Positions 37,451 to 46,190 of a DNA stretch of 64,000 nucleotides are shown one piece after another. The notes beneath the pieces are model-generated. The model saw only the letters and a list, made by a program, of their open reading frames with translations, did no database searches and had not been told where the DNA came from. Position 1 is the stretch's first letter. Every line of letters starts with the position of its first letter. A program made the position numbers and the translations under genes. Source of the stretch: Bin5 sp022827195 (lineage in GTDB: Bacteria > Chloroflexota > Anaerolineae > Caldilineales > Caldilineaceae). Location: NCBI GenBank assembly GCA_965208275.1, contig OZ242331.1, positions 3,658,001 through 3,722,000 on the forward strand, given 5' to 3'.

Positions 37451-38851
37451 CTATATCCGCTCGAAGTAGCGCACGCGCTCCCAGTCGGTCACGGCATTTC
37501 GGTATGCTTCCGCCTCTGTCGTGAAAAAATGGGCGTAGTGAGCGACCACCTCCTCGCCGAATGCCGAACGCGCCAGGTCGCTGCCTTCGAACAACCTGAC
37601 CGCCTCCCCAAGGCTGCCCGGCAGCATCTGCTCGTCAGCAGCTGCATAGACGTCGCCGATATAGGCGGGCGGCGGCTCGATCTGTTGCTCGATGCCGGCC
37701 AATCCGGAGGCGATAACCGCGGCGTAGGCGAGGTATGGGTTCACGTCGGCGCCGGCAATGCGGCACTCGATGCGCAGACTCGGCCCACGGCCCACGACAC
37801 GGAAGCCGGCGGTCCGGTTGTCGGGCGACCATGCCAAAGCCGTTGGCGCCCAGCTCCCAGCCTGGAACCGCTTGTACGAATTCACCGTCGGCGCGTAGCA
37901 CACCATCAGCTCCGGCACGTAGCGCATCCACCCGCCCAGGAACCAGCGGAACAGGTCGGAGCACGCGATGCCTGAGAGGTCTCTGTCCCCGGGAAACGCA
38001 TTGGCGAACCCTCCGTTTCCAGCCGTCCAGAGGCTGACGTGGAGGTGACAACTCGAACCGGCCTGCGCCGCGTCCGGCTTCGCCATGAAGGTGGCGCTGC
38101 AACCGATCTGGTCTGAAATCTCCTTCACCGCCTGCTTCAGCACCAGATGACGGTCCGCCATTTCCAGGACTGGCGCGTAGCGGATGTTCAACTCGTGCTG
38201 GCCCCTGCCAAACTCGCCCTTCGTCGACTCGACCGGGACGCCGGACGCAACGAGATGCCGGCGGTATGCACCGTTGAACTCCTCCGTTCTCGACCCCTGC
38301 AACAGGTGATAGTCTTCCAGGTACCAACCGACCTCGGTCAGCTCCCGGTATCCACTCCGGGCCGCGTCCAGGTATGAAGTCCGGTACTGGAAGTACTCCA
38401 GTTCAGAGCCCGCCATCGCTTCAAATCCGTGCGATTGCAGCCGCTCGAGCTGCCTGCGCAGGATCGAACGGGGCGCTACTGCGACAGGCTCATGATCGGG
38501 CTCCAGCTGCGCGTCGCAGATCACCAGGGCGGTCCTGTCCAGCCAGGAGAGCTTGCGAATCGTTCCCAGGTCCGGCGCCAGGTGCACGTCGCCGTAGCCA
38601 AGCTCCCAGTTGGAGAACTCGTACCCGGGGATCGGCTCCATCTCCATGTCGACGGTGAAGAGGTAGTCGCAGGCGTGCGTTCCGCCTGCCATGTCGGTCA
38701 GAAAAAACGAGGCGTCCAGGCGCTTCCCCATCAGCCTGCCGTACGGATCCGGGAACCCGAGGATGACCGTGTCGATCGAGCCGTCTTCGACTGCTGTGCG
38801 CAGCCCGTCGACGCTCAGCATACCTGGCGCTGTATTTGGAACCGGCCGCAC
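37451..38851 (-). CDS. Glutamine-synthetase-like gamma-glutamyl ligase
   Basis: 466 aa. GS-fold ligase closest in pattern to PuuA/GlnT-type gamma-glutamylamine synthetases. Visible: GFPDPYGRLMGKRLDA, GSELEYFQY (metal Glu), KGEFGRGQHELNIRYAP (metal Glu residues), GSSCHLHVSLW (metal His), NSYKRFQAGSWAPT, SPDNRTAGFRVVG and RIECRIAGADVNPYLAYAA. The start GTG 38849-38851 is preferred since GGAGGTGAA lies seven bases upstream; a GTG three codons earlier overlaps that site. The sequence lacks a convincing adenylylation Tyr motif. The nearby nitrilase may act on amides. The polyamine or amine partner is unknown. Confidence 0.85.
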   Translation of the reverse strand: MRPVPNTAPGMLSVDGLRTAVEDGSIDTVILGFPDPYGRLMGKRLDASFFLTDMAGGTHACDYLFTVDMEMEPIPGYEFSNWELGYGDVHLAPDLGTIRKLSWLDRTALVICDAQLEPDHEPVAVAPRSILRRQLERLQSHGFEAMAGSELEYFQYRTSYLDAARSGYRELTEVGWYLEDYHLLQGSRTEEFNGAYRRHLVASGVPVESTKGEFGRGQHELNIRYAPVLEMADRHLVLKQAVKEISDQIGCSATFMAKPDAAQAGSSCHLHVSLWTAGNGGFANAFPGDRDLSGIACSDLFRWFLGGWMRYVPELMVCYAPTVNSYKRFQAGSWAPTALAWSPDNRTAGFRVVGRGPSLRIECRIAGADVNPYLAYAAVIASGLAGIEQQIEPPPAYIGDVYAAADEQMLPGSLGEAVRLFEGSDLARSAFGEEVVAHYAHFFTTEAEAYRNAVTDWERVRYFERI

Positions 38852-38860
38852 GTTCTTCAC

Positions 38861-39154
38861 CTCCGCTTTTGCTGGTACCTGCGCCTACCGCGCAGGAGTA
38901 TGCTAAGTACAGTCCACGCAGATTGAGGCAGATTGAGATCGAGAAACTGTGCAATCGTGCCGGGAAAATCCTTCTTGTTCATTTTCCCGTTGCCGCCGGA
39001 CAACGGACCACAACTTCAGCCGGCCGCGCAGCAGGCCGAAACACCAAGCCAGGAGGATCGGCTGGCAGGTCCGGAGAGCCCGGCAGTCGATTGAGGACAT
39101 TCGGGGGGCAAGGTAACGACGAAAAACAGGGAAATGGCGGGGATGTCTCACGCG
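38861..39154. other. Intergenic stretch, little recognisable
   Basis: Holds a 10-bp tandem word (AGATTGAGGC, then AGATTGAGAT, near 38921-38940) and otherwise nothing I can name; it lies between the GS-like gene and a HigA remnant. Confidence 0.3.
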
Positions 39155-39246
39155 CTGTTTTGCGACCTTAGGCCGCATCCTCAGCGCGTGAACGGTCTTC
39201 AGCACCGTAGCAAGATTGAGATTGCCGGTCTCGGAGGGCGCCTGGT
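39155..39246 (-). pseudogene. C-terminal remnant of a HigA-type antitoxin
   Basis: The minus strand reads APSETGNLNLATVLKTVHAL then RMRPKVAKQ. This aligns with the end of the intact antitoxin at 35942 (LSENGNPNFNAMMKIIRALG, MRLRVAS). The HTH N-terminal part is absent. It lies 12 bp behind the nitrilase gene. Confidence 0.6.
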
Positions 39247-39258
39247 TCACCACTCCCT

Positions 39259-40056
39259 TCAATACAGCTCCGGCCGCCGGTCCGCAAAAATCGGAATCTT
39301 GTTGCGCGTCGCCTCCACCGTCTCCAGATCGATCCGCACCGTCAACAGCGCCTCGGTCTCGCCGCCCTCGATCAGCGTCTCGCCCCACGGGTCGATCACC
39401 GCGGCCGAACCGAAAAAGCTGACGTCATTCGTCGTGCCCACGCGATTGCAGGCCGCAACGAAACACTGGTTCTCGATCGCCCTGCTGCGCAACAGCGTGC
39501 GCCAGTGCATGCGCCGCGGGTGCGGCCACGCCGCCGGCAGAATCAGCAGACGCGCCCCTTCCAGCGCATAGCGCCGGAACAGCTCCGGAAAGCGCAGGTC
39601 ATAGCAGATCGCCAGCCCCGCGCAGCCCCACGGCAGTTCATGCATCACCCCGGCCGTGCCCGCCTCCAGGTACTGGTCCTCATCCATCAGCCGAAAGAGG
39701 TGAATCTTTCTGTAGGAGGCAGCCAGCCTGCCCTCCGGGCTGTAGAGCGCCATCGTGTTGTAGAACCGTCCGCCCTGGCTCTCCAGCATCGAGCCCGTCA
39801 ACCAGACCCGATTGTCCCTGGCCAGCGCGGCGAATTGCCCGAACCAGCCCCCTTCGTCCGCGTCGGCGACCAGCGGTGACGCGTAAGCGCCCGCGTTTTC
39901 GAGGTCAAGACCCGAGCTCCACAACTCAGGAAGAACGACCAGATCGCTGCCGCGCCCTGCCGCGTCGGCCACGAACGCCTCCGCCCGCTCGAAATTGCGC
40001 TCAATGTCACCGTAGAGACAGTCCATCTGTACAAGAGTAAGTACGAATTCAGACAT
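39259..40056 (-). CDS. Carbon-nitrogen hydrolase (nitrilase superfamily)
   Basis: 265 aa from ATG 40054-40056. The catalytic triad is complete: Glu44 (VLPELW), Lys117 (YRKIHLF) and Cys151 (ICYDLRFPELF). Also visible are NRVWLTGSMLES, FRLMDEDQYLEAG and RAIENQCFVAACNRVGTT. The length and motifs fit omega-amidase/YafV-like amidases rather than true nitrilases. Substrate is probably an omega-amide, by inference. An upstream extension would translate the repeat at 40100-40145. It is transcribed toward a HigA remnant. Confidence 0.88.
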   Translation of the reverse strand: MSEFVLTLVQMDCLYGDIERNFERAEAFVADAAGRGSDLVVLPELWSSGLDLENAGAYASPLVADADEGGWFGQFAALARDNRVWLTGSMLESQGGRFYNTMALYSPEGRLAASYRKIHLFRLMDEDQYLEAGTAGVMHELPWGCAGLAICYDLRFPELFRRYALEGARLLILPAAWPHPRRMHWRTLLRSRAIENQCFVAACNRVGTTNDVSFFGSAAVIDPWGETLIEGGETEALLTVRIDLETVEATRNKIPIFADRRPELY

Positions 40057-40099
40057 TGTGTTTGTACCTTTTCTCAGATTTCGGTTGCCGCTATCGAGC

Positions 40100-40145
40100 G
40101 AGGGCGAAGTTACTGGCCACCGGCCACCGATCCCCGGCAACTGTG
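40100..40145. repeat. Start-proximal GGCCACCGGCCACC repeat
   Basis: TTACTGGCCACCGGCCACCG and GGCAACTG words between the nitrilase start and the VOC stop; the composition matches 3856-3901 and 48321-48402. Confidence 0.55.
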
Positions 40146-40149
40146 GATT

Positions 40150-40521
40150 TCAGACATGCTGGTCAACGAGGATCGTATTGCCGTCAGGGTCCATGATAAC
40201 GAAACTCGCCGGTCCTGACGTCGTCTCATCGGCCTCTGTCGCGAATTCGATGCCGTCCTCTTTTAGTTTTCGCTGGATCTCCCTAACGTCCGTAAACGTG
40301 TCGAGCGGCTGGGCGCTGTCGTTCCAGCCGGGATTGAAGGTGAGGATGTTCTGGTCGAACATGCCTTGAAAAAGGCCGATCACGCAGCTGGGGCTCTTCA
40401 TAATCAGCCAGCCCTGGCTGGCTTCGCCGTGGAAGACTTCAAATCCAAGCTTTTCGTAAAAGGCCTGCGAGACGGACAGGTCCTTGACCGCAAGGCTTAC
40501 CGAGAATGCTCCAAGCTCCAT
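40150..40521 (-). CDS. VOC-superfamily (glyoxalase-like) protein
   Basis: 123 aa from ATG 40519-40521, with GGAG seven bases upstream. The two-module vicinal-oxygen-chelate fold shows as FSVSLAVKDLSVSQAFYEKLGFEVF, then VIGLFQGMF, and in the second half REIQRKLKEDGIEF and FVIMDPDGNTILVDQH. The expected metal-binding His/Glu positions are only partly present (no His in the first strand), so enzymatic activity is uncertain. Such proteins are often annotated as glyoxalase/bleomycin-resistance; a specific role cannot be named. Confidence 0.82.
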   Translation of the reverse strand: MELGAFSVSLAVKDLSVSQAFYEKLGFEVFHGEASQGWLIMKSPSCVIGLFQGMFDQNILTFNPGWNDSAQPLDTFTDVREIQRKLKEDGIEFATEADETTSGPASFVIMDPDGNTILVDQHV

Positions 40522-40829
40522 TTCATGGCTCCAGGGTACGTCCCAAATATGGGACAGAGATGGTAGTATCCGAAGATAGGACCGGCGCCCGCCGGGTAAA
40601 CCTGCAGAGAGGGCGGACCGAGCCTGTGCGCCGGGCCGAGGCCAACGCATATGCCAGGGCCCGGGTGCAAGTTAACCACTCAGAATCCTATTTGGCCAAA
40701 TCCTTCCTTTCCGCGCACTCAGCAGCCAGCTACCCGGAGAACGCAACTCATTTCTGCCCTCACCCTCTCCACGGCAAGCCAGCGTTTCATGCCTTCGCGC
40801 CGCAGCCTCCGGTATGCCGGTTCGATCCC
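40522..40829. other. Intergenic stretch, nothing recognised
   Basis: About 308 bp. It holds one small hairpin (GTCCCA, loop, TGGGAC at 40540-40555) but no U-tract and no coding pattern on either strand. Confidence 0.4.
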
Positions 40830-42128
40830 TCACTTGAACTCGGGCAGCCACTCCGCCAGCGCGACGAAGGTTTCCTCTACCATCTCGTGAATCTGGTCGA
40901 GCGTAAGCAAGGAGGCGGTGAGCGGATCCAGTGCCACAGCCTGCTCGATCGCCTTGCGGTCCGCTTCCAGCGTCCCTTTGACGGCCAGCGGATCACCCGC
41001 GCTGCGACCGGCATTCAGCGCCGCGCACTGGGGTGGCAGATCGCCCACATAACAGGGATGAATCCCCAGGTTGTCCACGAGGCATGGCACTTCTACTATG
41101 ATATCATTCGGCAAGTTCGTGATCGTACCGGTATTCAGCACGTTGCCGTTGAACCGGAAGGGCTCGTTGGTCTCCATCGCATTGATGATACCGACACAGT
41201 ACTCCGGGCTCTCGGAGACTTCCAGCGGCTCATCTCCGTAGGCTTTACTGCGTAGCTCTGCTCGCCTCTTAGGTTCCCGCTCAATCTCCCTCTCCTGCCA
41301 CTTAAGAGCGTGGATGCCGGGCGTGTAACGCTCGATCAGTTCAGCGTTCTTTCGAAAGTAAGGCACGTACTCCGCATTGTGCCCGCTCGACTCAGTGAGG
41401 AAGTAGCCGAAGTACTTCATCATTTCAAATCGTACGATGTCCTTGTCATAGATCTTGGAGTCCTGCATCTTTTCGAAGAGCAGAGGGTAGGCGTCCTCGC
41501 CCTTCCACTCGAAACGGAGGTACCAAGCCTGGTGATTGACGCCGGCCACCCAGTGTCCGGTCTCGTCGTACGGTGCCTCGATGTATGCGGCCAGGGTCTG
41601 TGCCGTATGCTGCACGCTGTGGCAAAGGCCCATGCTCTTGATGGGCGATGCTACGTTCATAAGCAGCGGCACGGTCGTGGTGGGGTTGGCATAGTGGAAC
41701 AGCCAGGCATCGGGGCAGAGTTCCTCCATGTCACGGCATATGCCCAGCATCAGGGGCGCATAGCGTATGGTGCGGAAGACGCCCCCGAGACCGGTCGTGC
41801 ACCCGGAGGACACATCCAGCCCGTATTTGAGCATGATCTTGCGCTCGACAACCCTTGCCTCCCTTCCTCCAAGAGCAGTGGCAGTCGATATGACGTAGTC
41901 GGCGCCGTCGAGTGCCTCGCGCCTGTCCAGGGTCGACTCGATCACAATGGGGACATCTAGTTGCCTGGCGAGTTTCTTGGACAGGGCTGTGATGACGTCC
42001 AGGTTGTCCTGATCGATATCCATCAGCGTTAAGGTGCAGTCGGCCAATGCGGGGCGCATCATGATATCCGCCACGAAACCAGGGGCGAAACCGGTGCTGC
42101 CTGCTGCGACATAAGCGATCTTTGTCAT
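40830..42128 (-). CDS. Glycoside hydrolase family 4 (alpha-galactosidase/glucosidase-like)
   Basis: 432 aa. GH4 enzymes use NAD+ and Mn2+ in an oxidation-elimination mechanism. The NAD site is KIAYVAAGSTGFAPGFVADIM, unusual at the Gly-rich turn; LTLMDIDQDNLDV, HYANPTTTVPLLM, GLCHSVQHTAQTLA (metal Cys), VAGVNHQAWYLRF (metal His) and SSGHNAEYVPYFRK are family blocks. The LNTGTITNLPNDIIVEVPCLVDNLG stretch is conserved in MelA-like members. It has all key residues. Sugar specificity is uncertain. It is monocistronic, between intergenic gaps. Confidence 0.9.
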   Translation of the reverse strand: MTKIAYVAAGSTGFAPGFVADIMMRPALADCTLTLMDIDQDNLDVITALSKKLARQLDVPIVIESTLDRREALDGADYVISTATALGGREARVVERKIMLKYGLDVSSGCTTGLGGVFRTIRYAPLMLGICRDMEELCPDAWLFHYANPTTTVPLLMNVASPIKSMGLCHSVQHTAQTLAAYIEAPYDETGHWVAGVNHQAWYLRFEWKGEDAYPLLFEKMQDSKIYDKDIVRFEMMKYFGYFLTESSGHNAEYVPYFRKNAELIERYTPGIHALKWQEREIEREPKRRAELRSKAYGDEPLEVSESPEYCVGIINAMETNEPFRFNGNVLNTGTITNLPNDIIVEVPCLVDNLGIHPCYVGDLPPQCAALNAGRSAGDPLAVKGTLEADRKAIEQAVALDPLTASLLTLDQIHEMVEETFVALAEWLPEFK

Positions 42129-42320
42129 AGAAACCCTCTCCTTTTCTCAAGCGGCCCGGGCCGCGCGGTTTGCGAAGTTCACTCTCAGCCGGACAAAAGC
42201 TTCCGGAAAAAGCCAGCCGCGATGACGCTGTGGCCGCGACCGCCGGTCCCGGGCGGCACCGGCAGCGTGGAACCGTATGCATTGCAAACCAACGATTCTT
42301 GATCAACGGGGCAGGGGCTG

Positions 42321-43145
42321 CTACGACTCCTCCGGGTCGGGCAGCACTTCAATGGTTGCGCCGGGGGCGGGCCCCCTGTATTCGCCGAATGGCTGCCGGC
42401 GGGGCCGGCCGGCAGATCCCTGGTCCTGGGCGCGCTCCTGTTTAGGTGCGGTATTGGTTGCCAGCTTGCGCCTGGAGGGAGGACGCGTCGCACGCCAGAT
42501 CAGCAGTACACCCAGCAAGAGCACCAGCAGCGGCCACCAGCGTAAAACGATATTCTGCCCGCTGGGGCCGGCGGAAAAGAGGATGAGGCCGAAAAGGATC
42601 AGGACAGACCCGGGGATCAGCGCCCACCACAGCTGCCCCCGCCGCCCCAGGAGATAGAGCAGAAAGAAGACCGCGCCGAGGCCTATGAAAAGCGCGGTGC
42701 CCAGGGCGGCCGGCTCCTCTGTGATGCTGCTCAGGGCGATGGTGACGCCCAACATGAGCATGAATCCGCCGGGGATGATCGCCCACCAGCGTTCGGCGCG
42801 GTCCAGCAGATAGACGTGGGCGAAAGCAATCGCCTGGCCGACGAAGAGCGCGGCCGCGGTGACCCGCTGGTCGAGCTCGCGTACAGTCGTCAGATAGATC
42901 ATCACCGCGAGGGCGATCAGCGTCCAGCCGGGGATCAGCCGCCACCAGTGGCTGCGGGCGGAGAGATAGCTGCCGATGAAGCCCAGCGCCAGCAGGCAAA
43001 GCAGCGCGGCGCCTGCATATTGAATGTAGGGTTCAAAGCGAATGAGCAGGTCGAGATTGAAGAGCAACAGGCCGATGCCCGCCAGCGCCAGCAGAACGCC
43101 CCAGGTGAGGCTGCCTATGCGGTTGTCGCTGTTCGCGGCGGCCAT
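42321..43145 (-). CDS. Multi-span membrane protein with repeated W-W-x-x-I-P-G hairpins
   Basis: 274 aa with about eight membrane segments and a basic, disordered C-terminal tail. The sequence repeats a unit of one membrane segment ended by SHWWRLIPGWTLIALAV, ERWWAIIPGGFMLMLGV and QLWWALIPGSVLILFGL, with a shortened fourth (RWWPLLVLLLGVLL). This triplication resembles LiaF-N/DUF5668-type membrane repeats. It likely arose by internal duplication. No catalytic residues can be pointed to. It ends the minus-strand run with the molybdenum hydroxylase genes, 27 bp behind, so it may be co-transcribed. Confidence 0.7.
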   Translation of the reverse strand: MAAANSDNRIGSLTWGVLLALAGIGLLLFNLDLLIRFEPYIQYAGAALLCLLALGFIGSYLSARSHWWRLIPGWTLIALAVMIYLTTVRELDQRVTAAALFVGQAIAFAHVYLLDRAERWWAIIPGGFMLMLGVTIALSSITEEPAALGTALFIGLGAVFFLLYLLGRRGQLWWALIPGSVLILFGLILFSAGPSGQNIVLRWWPLLVLLLGVLLIWRATRPPSRRKLATNTAPKQERAQDQGSAGRPRRQPFGEYRGPAPGATIEVLPDPEES

Positions 43146-43172
43146 TTCCTGGCTCCTCGCCCCTGACTCGTT

Positions 43173-45449
43173 TTACCTTTCCATCCCGCGCCAGACCGTC
43201 TCCGGCGTAAAGGGAAGCTCATCATACCAGACACCGAGCGCGTCGTGAAGTGCGGCCGCGATGGCGGGCGCAGTCGGCAGAAAGGGCATTTCGGCCATGC
43301 CGCGTACGCCCAACGGCCCCTGTGGATCCGGGTACTCAAGGATCACAGGCACCATCTCCTCGGCCACGTCGGCCACGCCGGGAATCAGGTAGTTGCTCAA
43401 ATGCGGGGTAACCGTGCGCCCCTCCTCCTGCAGATAGTTCTCGAGCAGAGTCCAGCCGACCGACTGGGCCACACAGCCTTCGATCTGGCCTTCGACGTGC
43501 TGCGGATGGACCGCTCTGCCGACGTCGTTGACGCTGATCAGCCGCTTGACCGTGACGTGACCGGTCTCGCAGTCCACCTCGACGTCGGCAACCTGCGCGC
43601 AGTATCCGTAGGTGATGTTCGGGTCGCACTCACCGGTCTCGCGGTCGAAGGGCGTCGTCGCACGCGGACGATAGAGGAACTCGGCGCGGGCCGGGCGCTC
43701 TTCGTCGTTCCACAGCGCCAGCGCCTGCTCGGCCGCGCCCTGGATCGCATTCCCGGCCATAAAGGTCATGCGGCTTGCGGAGCTGCTTCCGCTGGAGCCG
43801 GTTACGTCGGTATCCTCCGCCTCCAATTCGACCTGCTCCGGGGACAGCCCCAACATCTCCGCGGCCATAAGCACAAAGGCGGTGTGTGCGCCCTGCCCCA
43901 CCTCCGCGCCGACGCAGCCCACGCGCGCCCGCTCAATCCTCTCGCCGCCGTGCAGCTCGACCCAGGCGTTACAATGTTCGGGGAATCCGAAGCTGTAGCC
44001 GACGTTCTTGTAGCTGGCCGCGATCCCGCGCCCGCGAGCGACGCGGGTGCGCGAGGAGTCAAGACTGGTGGTGAGTGCATCCCCTTCCGCGATTCTCGGC
44101 TGTGCGGAGGGCTGCCGGCCGCCGGCCAATGACCACCCACCTCCGTTCTCCTGCCAGCCGCCCTGCCGCGCGGCCTCGGCCAACACCTCGACAGCCGTGC
44201 ATCCGGCCGGTACGGGGCTGCCTGTAACCAGGAGCGAGCCGTCGCGCAGCAAGTTACGCATACGCAGTTCGACCGGGTCGATGTCGAGTGCGTGCGCCAG
44301 CTTGGTCATCTGCATCTCCGCGGCGAAGTGGGCCTGCGGACCGCCGAAACCGCGAAACGCGCCGCCCGGAGAGTTGTTGGTGTAAACGGTGCGCGCGTCG
44401 ACATGCACATTCGGGATCTCGTAGGGGCCAAGGCACATCAGCGTGGCGTTGGCCAAGACCTTGGTACTCGTGTATGCGTACGCGCCGGCGTCGCTGGTCA
44501 TCTCCATTTGCGCGGCAACGAGCTTCCCCTCCTTTGTCGCCCCCCACTTGGCCCGGATCACGAACGCATGACGCTTATGATGGCCGACGATCGACTCCTC
44601 GCGGCTCCAGATCGTCTTGACCGGCCGGCCAGTCTTCCACGCGGCCAGCGCCAGCGGAATCTGAATCGACATATCCTCGCGCCCGCCGAAAGCGCCGCCG
44701 ACGGCCGGGTAGCGAACGACGATACGGCTCGCGGGCAGGTCCAGCGCGTGGGCGATCTGCTCCTGGTCCTCGTGCATCCACTGTCCGGCGACAATGAGCT
44801 CGACGCGCCCATCGGCGCGGATGTGGGCGAGACCGGCCTCCGGCTGCAGATAGGCGTGCTCCTGCGGATGCGTGCTGTAGACGCCCTCGACACAGACGTC
44901 GGCCTGGGCGAAGCCATCTGCCATATCGCCGCGTCGCAGACGGTGGGCGACGAGCAGGTTCGATTGCCTGTCACGCTCCTCGTAGGGGAAGTTGCTGAAG
45001 GGGTGCGGATGGAGCGGCTGCGCGCCCGCGGCCAGCGCCTGCTCCGGATCGGTGATGACCGGCAGCGGCTCGTACTCAATGTCAAGCAGACCGGCAGCGG
45101 CCTCTGCCTGTTCCGGCGTCTCGGCCACGATCAGGGCAATCTTGTCGCCTTCCCAGCGCACGAACTCGGCCTGGGGCGTGCTGCCCAGCCCGCACAGGAC
45201 CGGCTGGTCCGGCATGACCAGTCCGTATTCGTTGACCGGCACGTCGGCTGCTGTGAGAACTACGACAACGCCGTCGGCGGCCGCAGCGCGTGTTGTGTCC
45301 AGACGCAAGATGCGTGCATGGGGCACGCGGGCGAAGACTATCTTGAGCCAGGCCTGGTTGGGCAGATCGATATCGCCGGGATAGGCGGCCTGACCGGTCA
45401 CCTTCTCGGCGGCGTCAAAACGGGGTAGGCTGCTGCCGACTGCGCGCAT
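43173..45449 (-). CDS. Molybdopterin-binding subunit of a xanthine dehydrogenase-family hydroxylase
   Basis: 758 aa. Large subunit of a molybdenum hydroxylase; ATG 45447-45449 with GAGGAAC six bases upstream. Family marks: DAAEKVTGQAAYPGDI, YPAVGGAFGGREDMSIQIPLALAAW (first Moco loop), SPGGAFRGFGGPQAHFAAEMQM, GAEVGQGAHTAFVLMAAEML, VTGSSGSSSASRM and GVRGMAEMPFLPTAPAIAAAL, where the catalytic Glu is expected. The FAD/iron-sulfur subunit is encoded upstream at 46723-48174, with two unrelated genes between. The substrate is some purine, aldehyde or N-heterocycle and cannot be chosen. No XdhC-type sulfurylation factor is nearby. Confidence 0.9.
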   Translation of the reverse strand: MRAVGSSLPRFDAAEKVTGQAAYPGDIDLPNQAWLKIVFARVPHARILRLDTTRAAAADGVVVVLTAADVPVNEYGLVMPDQPVLCGLGSTPQAEFVRWEGDKIALIVAETPEQAEAAAGLLDIEYEPLPVITDPEQALAAGAQPLHPHPFSNFPYEERDRQSNLLVAHRLRRGDMADGFAQADVCVEGVYSTHPQEHAYLQPEAGLAHIRADGRVELIVAGQWMHEDQEQIAHALDLPASRIVVRYPAVGGAFGGREDMSIQIPLALAAWKTGRPVKTIWSREESIVGHHKRHAFVIRAKWGATKEGKLVAAQMEMTSDAGAYAYTSTKVLANATLMCLGPYEIPNVHVDARTVYTNNSPGGAFRGFGGPQAHFAAEMQMTKLAHALDIDPVELRMRNLLRDGSLLVTGSPVPAGCTAVEVLAEAARQGGWQENGGGWSLAGGRQPSAQPRIAEGDALTTSLDSSRTRVARGRGIAASYKNVGYSFGFPEHCNAWVELHGGERIERARVGCVGAEVGQGAHTAFVLMAAEMLGLSPEQVELEAEDTDVTGSSGSSSASRMTFMAGNAIQGAAEQALALWNDEERPARAEFLYRPRATTPFDRETGECDPNITYGYCAQVADVEVDCETGHVTVKRLISVNDVGRAVHPQHVEGQIEGCVAQSVGWTLLENYLQEEGRTVTPHLSNYLIPGVADVAEEMVPVILEYPDPQGPLGVRGMAEMPFLPTAPAIAAALHDALGVWYDELPFTPETVWRGMER

Positions 45450-45482
45450 CAGAGTTCCTCAAGTCGCAAGGGCCGCTGCAAT

Positions 45483-46190
45483 TCAGGCCCAGTGCGGGTT
45501 GCGGGCCGTAATTCCCTTGAAATAGGACTGCATCTCCTCGATCTGCGTATCCATGTCGCCGTTGGGTCGAACAGTCGGGCCGATGCCGACCACCCGCCGG
45601 GCGAAGTCGGCGTAGGCCAGGGTGATGGGCGCGCCGGTCTCGAGCGCGATGCGGTAAAATCCGGTCTTCCAACGCGCCACCTTGCGGCGGGCGCCTTCCG
45701 GCGTGATGACCAGCACGAACTTGTCGTTGCGATTCATCTCGCCGATCATCTCCAGGACGAGTTCACCGGGATCCTCACGATTGACAGGCCAGGCCCCCAA
45801 CCAGTTGATAATACCGCTGATCGGAAACATGAAGACCTCCTCTTTGACCATCCAGCGGCATTTCAGCCCGGTCAGCGTGAAGAAGCCCAGCGCCACCACC
45901 GCATCCCAGTGTGAGGTATGGGGCGCACCGGCGATCACCAGCTTGGGCTCGTCGGGCAAGCGGCCCTCGATCCGCCAGCCCGTGAGTTTATACGCCAGCC
46001 GGCCGATCAGGCGCGTCAGCCAGTTCCCGCGGCGGGGCAAAGAGGGCGACATGACAGTGTCGGCGCCGGGGATGGCAAACCACCCCGCTGGCCCCCTTTC
46101 GTCGTTGCGTAACAGATATAAGAGACAGAAAATTCCGAGGAGAAAGAATACCTGGGCGCCTCTAGGCCCCCTCGCCCCTCTTCTGATCAT
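45483..46190 (-). CDS. 1-acyl-sn-glycerol-3-phosphate acyltransferase-like protein
   Basis: PlsC-type acyltransferase. The HX4D catalytic motif is APHTSHWDAV; further blocks are KCRWMVKEEVFMFPISGIINWLGAWPVNRED and VITPEGARRKVARWKTGFYRIAL. Two starts are possible. ATG 46190 has GAGGG nine bases upstream, overlaps the GNAT gene by 29 bp and adds a hydrophobic segment (VFFLLGIFCLLYLL). ATG 46052 gives the 189-aa core that most relatives have but lacks a ribosome site. I keep the longer form with doubt. It is in a run between the two molybdenum-hydroxylase subunits. Confidence 0.8.
   Translation of the reverse strand: MIRRGARGPRGAQVFFLLGIFCLLYLLRNDERGPAGWFAIPGADTVMSPSLPRRGNWLTRLIGRLAYKLTGWRIEGRLPDEPKLVIAGAPHTSHWDAVVALGFFTLTGLKCRWMVKEEVFMFPISGIINWLGAWPVNREDPGELVLEMIGEMNRNDKFVLVITPEGARRKVARWKTGFYRIALETGAPITLAYADFARRVVGIGPTVRPNGDMDTQIEEMQSYFKGITARNPHWA

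Noticed and set aside
40540..40555. Hairpin GTCCCA-loop-TGGGAC as a terminator
   Set aside because: Only six pairs and no T-tract on either strand.
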